The position numbers were made by a program, and so were the translations under genes. A stretch of DNA of 39,101 nt from Balneolaceae bacterium. GTDB taxonomy: Bacteria; Bacteroidota; Rhodothermia; Balneolales; Balneolaceae. The notes beneath the pieces were generated by a model. It was not told the origin of the DNA. It saw only the letters and a program-made list of their open reading frames with translations, and did no database searches. The DNA lies in the NCBI GenBank assembly GCA_020832225.1, contig JAFIFA010000086.1, positions 1 through 39,101 on the forward strand, written 5' to 3'. Positions 9,117 through 16,285 of the stretch are shown here, in pieces. How positions within the stretch are numbered: position 1 is the first letter of the stretch; the number at the start of each line of letters is the position of its first letter.

Positions 9117-9141
9117 GTGAAAAGTGAAAAGTGAAAAGTGA
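9117..9141. repeat. tandem heptanucleotide repeat in front of argH
   Basis: Three and a half copies of GTGAAAA on the plus strand (TTTTCAC in the argH sense) end 8 bp before the argH ATG. The next 16 bases (ATTCGGAGCGAAGCG) contain the word CGGAGCGAAGCG, whose reverse complement recurs in the 37-kb repeat region. Confidence 0.8.
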
Positions 9142-9197
9142 TTCGGAGCGAAGCGAAAAGTCCCAGACGATTCGGGGCTGCAAACGCAGGATAAGTG

Positions 9198-9214
9198 CTG
9201 CGCCTTAGGCGCAG
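9198..9214. repeat. perfect hairpin in the argG-argH spacer
   Basis: CTGCGCC (9198-9204), a TTA loop, and GGCGCAG (9208-9214). No T-run follows. It lies in the 261-bp argG-argH gap, which otherwise holds only the heptad repeat and a few TTTTCAC-like words near 9318-9342. It may affect mRNA processing or be a repeat remnant. Confidence 0.5.
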
Positions 9215-9370
9215 TCCCAATCCGTCGGAAAAAGTTGAATAAATATAGCCACGAGATCTGAAACCTATAGAGATATTACTCATTGGAAGCTTCAACTTAT
9301 TTTTTGGCAAATCCTTTTCACTTTTGCGTTCTGCCTTTTCACTTATGGACGATCCGTCCCCATTTAGCAT

Positions 9371-10657
9371 TTATATCTGCGTTGACCCCGAGAGGGCTGC
9401 CTTGCCGGCTGCTTTCTTTAGCTGGTAGGCGGTCTTCTGCGGGAGATTCCAGAGTTCAATAAAACCTGCTGATGCATTCTGATTGAATGAGGCCGACTTG
9501 TTAAAGGTAGCCAGATTTTCATCAAAGAGTGAATAAGGAGACGAGAGTGAAACCACATCGCAGTTCCCCTTGTAGAGTTTGACCGTGACTTCGCCGGTCA
9601 CTTTTTTGTTCTGCTCATTGATGTAGGCCCGGATATTATCCATCACCGGCTCATAGTACTTCGCACCATAGATGAGGTAGGCCCATTTCTGATCCATCAT
9701 CCCTTTCAGTTCGTTCTCTTCCCTGGTGGAAACAAGCTGCTCCAGATTTTTGTGAGACTGAATCAGAATATGCGCAGCCGGATTTTCATAGACGCCCCGA
9801 ACCTTGAGTCCCACAACCCGGTCTTCAATCAGATGAAACACCCCAACGGCGTGTTTCCCCCCAATCTCATTCAGGAGCAGAATGATATCCTTTTTGTCGT
9901 ATGGAGCGCCATTCAGGCTAACAGGCTCACCCTTTTCAAAACCGATTTTCACCAATTCAGGCTCATCGGGGGCCTGCTGTGGTGTGTTGGCCCACTTCAG
10001 AATGTTTTCAAGCGGCGGAATCAGTTCAGGGTTCTCAATCTCCCCGCCTTCACCGGTGTTGGCCCACATGTTCTCGTCGTAGGAGTAGGGGCTCTTCTGT
10101 GTCTGCTCAACCGGGATGCCGTTTTTAATGGCATAGCTGATCTGTTCATCCCGTCCCATGCTCCACTCCCGAACCGGTGCAATTATCTTAAGCTCCGGAT
10201 TGAGTGTGGTGATATAGCTCTCAAACCGAACCTGATCGTTTCCTTTCCCGGTACAGCCGTGGGCGATCACCTGGCAGCCAAATTCAGCCGCAAACTGAAC
10301 GGCGAGCTGTGAGATCATCACCCTGCCCAGCGGACATCCCAGCGCGTAACCGCCCTGATAATCGGCATTTGCTTTAACCGCTTCACTGCAGAGTTCAGCG
10401 AATTCATCCTTGGCATCATAGACGATCGCTTCCTTGGCGCCAAGCTTGAGTGCTTTCTGCTTGATGGCATCCAGGTCATCGGCGGTCTGCCCAATGTTGA
10501 CGGTGAGGGCGATCACTTCACAATCGTACTCTTCCTGAATCCATTTAAGCATGATGCTGGTATCCAGACCGCCCGAATAGAGGAGCAGACAGGTATCAAA
10601 GGTTCCTTTTTCAGCTTCGTGTGACGCGACTTTTTTATAGGTGGTTTCGTTTTTCAT
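9371..10657 (-). CDS. argG: argininosuccinate synthase
   Basis: A 428-residue protein. It joins citrulline and aspartate with ATP to make argininosuccinate. The N-terminal P-loop-like ATP site of the PP-ATPase fold is present (LLYSGGLDTSIMLKW), with further conserved blocks (GCTGKGNDQVRFE, IIAPVREW, SPYSYDENMWANTGEGGE) that bind citrulline and aspartate. The length is near the longer ArgG type. The ATG at 10657 is preferred to the in-frame GTG at 10669 because AGGGGGTGAG lies 7 bp upstream of the ATG and overlaps the GTG. It is downstream of argF and upstream of argH on the same strand, so it falls under the leader-peptide attenuator described here. Confidence 0.96.
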   Translation of the reverse strand: MKNETTYKKVASHEAEKGTFDTCLLLYSGGLDTSIMLKWIQEEYDCEVIALTVNIGQTADDLDAIKQKALKLGAKEAIVYDAKDEFAELCSEAVKANADYQGGYALGCPLGRVMISQLAVQFAAEFGCQVIAHGCTGKGNDQVRFESYITTLNPELKIIAPVREWSMGRDEQISYAIKNGIPVEQTQKSPYSYDENMWANTGEGGEIENPELIPPLENILKWANTPQQAPDEPELVKIGFEKGEPVSLNGAPYDKKDIILLLNEIGGKHAVGVFHLIEDRVVGLKVRGVYENPAAHILIQSHKNLEQLVSTREENELKGMMDQKWAYLIYGAKYYEPVMDNIRAYINEQNKKVTGEVTVKLYKGNCDVVSLSSPYSLFDENLATFNKSASFNQNASAGFIELWNLPQKTAYQLKKAAGKAALSGSTQI

Positions 10658-10676
10658 AATTGGACTCACCCCCTGT

Positions 10677-10719
10677 CCCCCTCTCTGCTAACGCCTACCG
10701 GCGTATCGCAAAGAGGGGG
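10677..10719. repeat. long imperfect hairpin between argF and argG
   Basis: Outer arms CCCCCTCT (10677-10684) and AGAGGGGG (10712-10719), and inner arms ACGCC (10691-10695) and GGCGT (10700-10704), form one extended stem. It is close to the argG ribosome-binding site. It resembles mobile palindromic repeats and could also be an mRNA stability element in the operon. Confidence 0.6.
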
Positions 10720-10793
10720 AACTTCGAATAGAAGTCAGAGGCTTATTTTAGGTTTGTGATTTTTTGAAATTTGGTTGTTGAATAAATCCACTT

Positions 10794-11771
10794 TCAAGAG
10801 GGGATTTTATGGGCACCATTCATTGATTTACTTTCCGGTATATGTTCATCTGCAAGTATCGTGGCAAAAACACCCTTCGATACAATCATTCTGTTCTTGG
10901 CCTGCTCATAGACCCATGAGTTCTGGTGATCAATCACCTCATCAGTAACCTCAACACCGCGGTGGGCGGGCAGGCAGTGCATAAAACCCGCCTCAGATTT
11001 TGCCTGTGAAAAGAGCTTCTCGTTCACCTGATAGGGCTTAAAGTGCTTCATCTTCTCATCGTAGAGGTGCTCTTCACCCATGGAGATAAAGGTGTCGGTG
11101 TAGATCACATCGGCATCGTAAGTGGCCTTATGAGCATCCTCGGTCTGAATGAACTCACCGCCATGCTCAATAGCTAAAAGGGAGAAGTAACCGAGCTGCT
11201 CGCTGTTGAAGGAGTAGGTTGAGGGTCCGGCAAACTTAACGGTATGGCCAAACTTCAATCCTATTTCAGTGAGCGAGAAAGCGACATTGTTGGCGTCGCC
11301 CACATAGGTGATAGTCACTTTTTCATCCTTGCCGAACTTCTGTTGAATGGTATAGAGATCGGCGAGCGCCTGCATTGGGTGGTGCTGGTTGCAGAGTGCA
11401 TTCACAATCGGGATGGTGCCATAATCAGCCAGTTTTTTTAGCGTGCCGTGCGAATAGACCCGGGCAAAGACGGCATCGCACCATTGTGAGACATTCATCA
11501 TCGCGTCTTTGAGGGACTCCCGGCTGGTGAAGGGAACGGCCTTGCTGCTTGAAAAGATGAGGTCGGGACTGATCTCGATCACATCACCGCCGAGGTGGTT
11601 GATGGCTACTTCGGTTCCTACCTTTGTTCTCAAAGAGGGTTTTTCAAAGACAAAAGCGACATTCTTGCCTTTGAGTACCGGCTCCGGGGAACTGTTCAGC
11701 TGCTCGCTCAGGTCGAAAATGGACTGGATGGTTTCAGGCTCAAGTGAGCCGATGGTTAACAGATGATTCAT
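10794..11771 (-). CDS. argF: ornithine carbamoyltransferase
   Basis: A 325-residue protein that makes citrulline from ornithine and carbamoyl phosphate. It has the carbamoyl-phosphate loop in the form FEKPSLRTK (the S-x-R-T-R/K motif), HPMQALADL, the ornithine-specific DTFISMGEE segment and HCLPAHRGVEV with the catalytic cysteine. These favour ornithine over aspartate or N-acetylornithine as substrate. It is the first structural gene of the arg operon. A 168-bp untranslated stretch separates it from the leader peptide and contains the attenuator. No strong Shine-Dalgarno sequence precedes its ATG. Confidence 0.94.
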   Translation of the reverse strand: MNHLLTIGSLEPETIQSIFDLSEQLNSSPEPVLKGKNVAFVFEKPSLRTKVGTEVAINHLGGDVIEISPDLIFSSSKAVPFTSRESLKDAMMNVSQWCDAVFARVYSHGTLKKLADYGTIPIVNALCNQHHPMQALADLYTIQQKFGKDEKVTITYVGDANNVAFSLTEIGLKFGHTVKFAGPSTYSFNSEQLGYFSLLAIEHGGEFIQTEDAHKATYDADVIYTDTFISMGEEHLYDEKMKHFKPYQVNEKLFSQAKSEAGFMHCLPAHRGVEVTDEVIDHQNSWVYEQAKNRMIVSKGVFATILADEHIPESKSMNGAHKIPS

Positions 11772-11865
11772 AATAATCGCAGAGTTGGTTTTAAAAGGGA
11801 GTCTATAGTTGAAATCGGAGGGAGGGGTCGGCAGGACTGGAATACAGCTCAGAGATCTGAGTGTA

Positions 11866-11901
11866 TAAAAAAAGCCCGCTCAAGGTTTGTTGAGCGGGCT
11901 T
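11866..11901 (-). terminator. attenuator terminator of the arg operon
   Basis: A perfect 12-bp stem in the minus-strand RNA, AAGCCCGCTCAA pairing with TTGAGCGGGCTT, with a six-base loop and an uninterrupted run of seven U (plus-strand A at 11867-11873). It lies between the leader peptide and argF, not after a gene. Its 5' arm (from 11901 leftward) overlaps the antiterminator pairing region, so its formation should be conditional. Confidence 0.92.
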
Positions 11902-11950
11902 GTGATAAATCCTGGTAGTTTACACTACACACACTGCTATCACACGCCCG
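11895..11950 (-). promoter_or_regulatory. antiterminator pairing of the arg attenuator
   Basis: On the minus strand, CGGGCGTGTGATA (11950-11938), which spans the leader stop codon, is complementary at 12 of 13 positions to TATCACAAGCCCG (11907-11895), which includes the first seven bases of the terminator stem. The two structures are mutually exclusive. A competing small hairpin, CGCCC-TTC-GGGCG (11957-11945), ties the left arm to the last Arg codons and would be opened by a ribosome stalled earlier on them. A further ACACACAC/GTGTGTGT pairing (11986-11994 with 11927-11935) could enclose it in untranslated RNA. Confidence 0.85.
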
Positions 11951-12005
11951 AAGGGCGGCGACGGCGACGAAGGGAAAGAGTTGTTGTGTGTGTGATTAAT
12001 TTCAT
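11940..12005 (-). CDS. arginine leader peptide of the argFGH operon
   Basis: A 21-codon frame. It begins MKLITHTTTLSL, then has five consecutive arginine codons (CGT CGC CGT CGC CGC, 11969-11955), then PSGV and a TGA at 11942-11940. It is followed by an antiterminator arm and an intrinsic terminator ahead of argF. In classical attenuation, scarcity of the charged tRNA stalls the ribosome at the repeated codons, frees the antiterminator arm and lets transcription continue. Abundance lets the ribosome reach the stop codon, cover that arm and permit termination. The gene reads toward argF and diverges from the HsdR-N-like gene, whose ATG is 86 bp away. No strong Shine-Dalgarno sequence is present. 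The name argL would describe it, but I do not know it as an established symbol here. Confidence 0.9.
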   Translation of the reverse strand: MKLITHTTTLSLRRRRRPSGV

Positions 12006-12091
12006 GACTTGTAATCTCGGGCCTTGAGCAGAAAGATCCAAATCTTTTTTTGAATGGTGATCGGCATATCGCTTTTCCCTATTTTCAGTCT

Positions 12092-13006
12092 ATGAAAAGT
12101 ATTGCATTTCAACACTTTCCACGTCTGATTGAAGAGGGCGGTGAACGTTTGCTCTTCAATCCGGTTCAGAAAAAAAGAGCTAAGAATCGGCCTGAAGAGC
12201 GCGTAAGGCTCCGCTGGGTGGAGTATTTGCTTCATCAGACAGATCAAAGAAAATCACGCATTGGATTTGAAGCGCCGGTGAAGCTGAGGCAGGACCCAAA
12301 CAGTGTGCGGGCAGATCTGGTTCTCTACTCAGATAATCTGACGCCGGAAATTCTGATCGAGTGCAAGGCGGAGACCATTCCACTTACGGAAGCCACCGCA
12401 GAGCAGGCAGCCCGATACAATAGCAAACTGGATGCGAAATATATCTGCCTGACGAACGGCGTGAGTGATTTTTGGTTCGAAGCTGACAGCAGGTCATCTC
12501 ATGAGATCGAATCACCGCTAACTGAGACATCCTCAATCAGAGATGTTGCCGAGACCCCTTCTTGGTGGGCAGAACGTGGTTTTTGCAGCCCAGAGATGAA
12601 GAGTAAGCTGAGCGAGAAGTTGACAAACTTACTGATTCGGTTTTGGTATGAAAGCGGCGATTCAAATATCCGATACCTCGGGTTTGATCAAAATCCGCTC
12701 AACATACCGATGAACCACTACTACCGAATGCTGGTAAGGGATGATCTGAAAATGGCCGTCACATTTACCGGTGGCCGCTCGCACGAAACCAGTTTGATTG
12801 CGGTTCTGAACCGAAACGGCCGCAATGTTGGCCTTATGTCGGCAAACCTGAAGGGAATTCTGGACGAGAAGGAATCACCCGTTCGCATAATCAGCAAACG
12901 AGGTGATCAGCCAGCAGGCCCGGGGGAGTTGGGAAAGCTGTTTGAGGGTGATGATGGATTGGATGAATCGAGTTATTTCGATATTCTGATCCCCTTTTTT
13001 GATTAA
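12092..13006 (+). CDS. solo HsdR N-terminal-like (restriction nuclease fold) protein
   Basis: A 304-residue protein. The first 150 residues match the type I restriction enzyme R-subunit N-terminal domain family (HSDR_N_2): NPVQKKRAKNRPEERVRL, then VRADLVLY, ILIECKAE and YICLTNG. The D-(x)n-E-x-K pattern (ADLVLY ... ECKAE) is that of a PD-(D/E)XK nuclease site. There is no helicase domain and no hsdM or hsdS nearby, so it is not a complete type I system. Such solo proteins are common in Bacteroidota and their job is not established. The ATG at 12092 is preferred to a TTG at 12050. It shares a short divergent promoter region with the arg leader. Confidence 0.7.
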   Translation: MKSIAFQHFPRLIEEGGERLLFNPVQKKRAKNRPEERVRLRWVEYLLHQTDQRKSRIGFEAPVKLRQDPNSVRADLVLYSDNLTPEILIECKAETIPLTEATAEQAARYNSKLDAKYICLTNGVSDFWFEADSRSSHEIESPLTETSSIRDVAETPSWWAERGFCSPEMKSKLSEKLTNLLIRFWYESGDSNIRYLGFDQNPLNIPMNHYYRMLVRDDLKMAVTFTGGRSHETSLIAVLNRNGRNVGLMSANLKGILDEKESPVRIISKRGDQPAGPGELGKLFEGDDGLDESSYFDILIPFFD

Positions 13007-13066
13007 AGAACGCTTCTGCTAAATTGAAGCAAAATAAAAGAACGAACATTAAACAAGTTAATAACT

Positions 13067-14404
13067 ATGTCTACGCATCTGCACCGAGAAAAACTGTTGT
13101 CACTTTTTGAAGAGAATCAGGATGGGGTCATCTTTTTGAAAGGGGCGGAAACCATGTATCGATACGGCACCGATTTTGAATTCCCATTCCGCCAGGAGAG
13201 TAACTTCTGGTATCTCACGGGTGTAAACGAGCCGGAGTATCACGCTGTAATCGATATCGGGTCGGGCAATTTTCATCTCTTCGCCCCAAAGCGAGACGCT
13301 AAATTTGCGGTGTGGCATGGAAAGGTTCGGCGTAAGGATGAGATTGAGGAGGATTATCGTCCGGACTCACTGCACTACAACAATGAGATACTGACGGTTT
13401 TGAATAAACTGAAGCCATCGGTTGTCTACTGCCTTGATGATGAACAGGCGGAGTTTATAGAGGATCTGAACCGTGAGTTTAAAGTTGATGCCGATACCCT
13501 TCAGGATGCGATCACCTACTGCCGCTGTATTAAGACAGACGAGGAGCTGGAGCTGATGAGAAAGGCGGCGTCCGTGAACAATAAGGCGCATCTGGAGGTG
13601 ATGAAGGCTCTGAAGCCGGGGATGTACGAATATGAAACCAAGGCGATTTATGACTATCACCAGAAGCGGCATGGACTTCTTCATCCCGCCTACAACGGTA
13701 TCCACGCAGGGGGATCCAACAGCGCCATTCTGCACTATGTGGAGAACCGTGATCTGATTGGCGATGGCGACCTCTATCTGATCGATGCTGGTTATGAGTG
13801 CGAAGGGTACGCATCTGATGTGACCCGCACCTATCCGGCCAATGGCCGTTTTACGGGAGATCAGGCGGCGATCTATCAGGTGGTTTTGAATGCGCTGAAC
13901 AAATCGATCGAAAATACGAAGCCGGGTGTAAAAATGGAGGAGCTCCACCTGGGTGCCTGCCGGATTATTCTGCACGGGCTGAAGGAGATCGGTATCGTAA
14001 AAGGGGATGTTGAGGAGATGATGGAGAAGAATATCTTTGCGCTCTTCTTTCCGCACGGTTTGGGCCACTTTCTGGGATTGGATACACACGACGTGGGCGG
14101 CTATCCGAAAGGGGTGGAGCGAATCGACCGACCCGGCATTCAATTTTTGAGAGTTCGCCGTGAACTGATGCCGGGCATGGTGGTTACCATAGAGCCCGGA
14201 GTCTACTTCATACCTGCACTTCTAAAACCCGCACTTGAGAATGAAGAGCAGGCTCCGTTCCTGAACCGGGAGAAGATCGAAACCCTCTACGATTTTGGTG
14301 GCGTTCGGATTGAAGACAACCTGATCGTCACCGATGATGGAAACGAAAATCTGACCGAGGTCCCGAAAGAGATAAAGGAGATCGAAGCAGTAATGAAGAG
14401 TTGA
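13067..14404 (+). CDS. pepP: Xaa-Pro aminopeptidase (M24B)
   Basis: A 445-residue protein that removes N-terminal residues before proline. An aminopeptidase P N-terminal domain (residues 1-140, with FRQESNFWYLTGVNEP) precedes the pita-bread catalytic domain. Metal ligands are visible as Asp240 (DAGYE), Asp251 (ASDVTRT), His334 (HGLGHFLGLDTHDVGG), Glu376 (IEPGVYF) and Glu416 (GVRIEDNL). The length is that of E. coli PepP. It follows the HsdR-N-like gene by 60 bp and may be transcribed with it. A weak hairpin follows the stop. Confidence 0.93.
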   Translation: MSTHLHREKLLSLFEENQDGVIFLKGAETMYRYGTDFEFPFRQESNFWYLTGVNEPEYHAVIDIGSGNFHLFAPKRDAKFAVWHGKVRRKDEIEEDYRPDSLHYNNEILTVLNKLKPSVVYCLDDEQAEFIEDLNREFKVDADTLQDAITYCRCIKTDEELELMRKAASVNNKAHLEVMKALKPGMYEYETKAIYDYHQKRHGLLHPAYNGIHAGGSNSAILHYVENRDLIGDGDLYLIDAGYECEGYASDVTRTYPANGRFTGDQAAIYQVVLNALNKSIENTKPGVKMEELHLGACRIILHGLKEIGIVKGDVEEMMEKNIFALFFPHGLGHFLGLDTHDVGGYPKGVERIDRPGIQFLRVRRELMPGMVVTIEPGVYFIPALLKPALENEEQAPFLNREKIETLYDFGGVRIEDNLIVTDDGNENLTEVPKEIKEIEAVMKS

Positions 14405-14440
14405 TTCACATACGCAAAATGCTTCACCACCCGTTCATAA

Positions 14441-14464
14441 ACCGGCGCTAATTTTAGTGCCGGT
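14441..14464 (+). terminator. possible weak terminator after pepP
   Basis: ACCGGC and GCCGGT form a stem extended inside by CTAA/TTAG, with a short T-rich loop. The following sequence (ATAGGTATTTTG) has only a modest T content, so this may instead be an mRNA hairpin. Confidence 0.35.
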
Positions 14465-14495
14465 ATAGGTATTTTGTAACACAGTTTGGTTAACT

Positions 14496-15080
14496 ATGAG
14501 ATTTACGATTATTACATCCCTTATTATTTTAGCAGCTATTCTGCTGAGTGCCTGCAGCGAGCCGGCACTCGATGACTACAGCGACGTAAGTTACGAGCTG
14601 ATCGACCAGAATGGAGAGACCGTCACCTTCCCCGACGATTTTGAGGGTTCTCCGCTTGTGGTTGGCTTTATCTACACGCACTGTCCCGATATCTGCTCTT
14701 TCATCACAGCCAATGTTGGCAAAGTATATAATGAGATGGATAATCCCGGCGACACGAAGTTTCTGTTGGTTACATTCGACCCGGACCGTGACACCCCGGA
14801 AGTACTGAAATCCTACGCGGCCGCTTTTGAGATGGACCGTGAGCCATTTCGGTTTCTGACCGGTGATCCCGACACCATCGACGATTTTATGAGAAGAGTG
14901 AGCGTTCGTACTCAGGAGTCCTACACCAGGGATATGGACGATGGAGAGCGCCTCTACTTTCTGAGCCACTCCGATAAGATTTTACTGATCGACCAAAATT
15001 CCCGTCTGATCTTCGATTATGGCGGCAGCATGACACCCGTAAACATAATTATTGAAGATCTGGAGAAACTGGGACCATGA
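14496..15080 (+). CDS. Sco1/SenC/PrrC-family copper-binding lipoprotein
   Basis: A 194-residue protein with a lipoprotein signal (LLSAC, Cys20) and a thioredoxin-like fold. The copper ligands of the family are present: Cys63 and Cys67 in THCPDIC, and His158 in LSHSDKILLID. FDPDRDTP is also typical. Sco proteins deliver copper to, or reduce the CuA centre of, cytochrome c oxidase at the outer face of the inner membrane. The stop overlaps the start of the PCu(A)C-like gene by 4 bp (ATGA), so the two are translationally coupled. Confidence 0.93.
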   Translation: MRFTIITSLIILAAILLSACSEPALDDYSDVSYELIDQNGETVTFPDDFEGSPLVVGFIYTHCPDICSFITANVGKVYNEMDNPGDTKFLLVTFDPDRDTPEVLKSYAAAFEMDREPFRFLTGDPDTIDDFMRRVSVRTQESYTRDMDDGERLYFLSHSDKILLIDQNSRLIFDYGGSMTPVNIIIEDLEKLGP

Positions 15081-15541
15081 AAAAATTAATCACACTACTC
15101 ATTACCCTACCCAGTTTTTTGATAACGCTAAACTCCTGTGGTGAAGCGGATGAACAGCAACAGGAATGGTCAGTAAGTGGTGAGGGAATTTCAATTGAGG
15201 GAGCGTGGGCACGTCCGGCAAGCGAAGGACGGATGAGTGCAGCCTACTTTCTGATTACCAACTTTGAGGATGAGGATGACCGACTGATTGGCGTGCGATC
15301 GGATGTGGCGCGTATGGTGGAGATCCATGAGTCGTATGAAGGAGAGAATGATATGATGGGAATGAGAGAGGTACCTGAGATCGAACTTCCGGCAAATGAG
15401 ACCGTTCGTTTTGAGCAGGGTGGACTCCACATTATGCTCATTCAGGCAACCCGCCAACTGGCGGAAGGCGACACCTTTGAGCTCACGCTGGAGTTTGAAA
15501 ATAGCGGTGAGCAGACGATTGAAGTTCCGATCAGGAACTAA
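15077..15541 (+). CDS. PCu(A)C-type periplasmic copper chaperone lipoprotein
   Basis: A 154-residue protein with a lipoprotein signal (NSC, Cys21). It has the family's Cu(I) motif, His84, Met96, His118 and Met120, with 21 residues between Met96 and His118, and GAWARP near the start of the domain, which is typical of DUF461/PCu(A)C. It carries copper to Sco or directly to the CuA site of cytochrome oxidase. Co-translation with the Sco1-like gene supports a shared oxidase-assembly role, although no oxidase subunit gene is in the window. Confidence 0.92.
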   Translation: MKKLITLLITLPSFLITLNSCGEADEQQQEWSVSGEGISIEGAWARPASEGRMSAAYFLITNFEDEDDRLIGVRSDVARMVEIHESYEGENDMMGMREVPEIELPANETVRFEQGGLHIMLIQATRQLAEGDTFELTLEFENSGEQTIEVPIRN

Positions 15542-15554
15542 ATATAGATCTCCT

Positions 15555-16199
15555 TTGAGCAACACGAAAGCCAGGAAAACGGCTGATTATTACAACAAGC
15601 TGTCACCGCGATACGACCGGGTCTACAGCTCCTATCTGAAGCATACCCATCAAAAGTTTCTGGCGGAAATTGAGATTTCTACTGAAGACCATGTTTTGGA
15701 TATCAGTGCCGGCACGGGAATATTGGCTTCTGAAATCATAGACCGCTTCGGCAGCCCCGCTGAACTGGTTCTGAACGACCCTTCCAAAAAGATGATAGGC
15801 AAAGCGAGGGAGAAACTTGGTGACCAAGGTAGGGTGGAGTTCAGAAATTATTTTGCTGAAGAGCTTCCATTTGTTGAGGATCGATTTTCTGTGATTCTCT
15901 GCCTCAACTCATTTCACTACTACGTAAATCAGCGGGCGGTTTTGGAACACCTCCACCGCACTCTGAAACCGGGTGGCAGACTCTATATTTTAGATTGGGA
16001 CCGAACCGGTTCGTTCAGGCTGGCAAACAGACTCATCAGTTGGTTATCTCCGGAGAATATTAACACGCGCTCATTAGAAGAGATGAGTGATCTGCTTGGG
16101 GAACATGAATTTCACCTACAGAATGGAGATCGATGGGCGTTCCGATGGTGGAAGTTTTACTATCTGGAGAGCAGAAAAGATTCTCTTTTTAAGGGATAA
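15555..16199 (+). CDS. class I SAM-dependent methyltransferase
   Basis: A 214-residue protein. It has the SAM-binding motif LDISAGTGILASEI, an acidic residue at the end of strand 2 (LVLNDPSKKM), and the later blocks LPFVEDRFSVILCLNSFHYY and LHRTLKPGGRLYILDWD, which place it in the UbiE/Methyltransf_11-like superfamily. The substrate is unknown. The open frame runs back over the PCu(A)C-like gene, but homology begins around 15570, so I place the start at the TTG at 15555, 14 bp after the preceding stop; this start is not certain. It is probably the last gene of the copper-protein operon. Confidence 0.78.
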   Translation: MSNTKARKTADYYNKLSPRYDRVYSSYLKHTHQKFLAEIEISTEDHVLDISAGTGILASEIIDRFGSPAELVLNDPSKKMIGKAREKLGDQGRVEFRNYFAEELPFVEDRFSVILCLNSFHYYVNQRAVLEHLHRTLKPGGRLYILDWDRTGSFRLANRLISWLSPENINTRSLEEMSDLLGEHEFHLQNGDRWAFRWWKFYYLESRKDSLFKG

Positions 16200-16285
16200 G
16201 AACATTGAGATTCTTGTGTAAAAATTCGATAGATTTTGCTGGACCTATTTGCGGGTAATAATGGGGTAACGGATTGGCGTAAAGC

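Noticed and set aside
9752-10312. 186-codon plus-strand frame inside argG
   Set aside because: It is antisense to a gene with clear ArgG motifs over its whole length, and its translation shows no family features.
12092-13006. Remnant of a type I restriction system
   Set aside because: The protein has a normal start and end, and there is no trace of hsdM, hsdS or the helicase part. A solo domain protein is the simpler reading.
13367-14143. 258-codon minus-strand frame inside pepP
   Set aside because: Antisense to the catalytic domain of a well-supported M24 peptidase; the translation is not protein-like.
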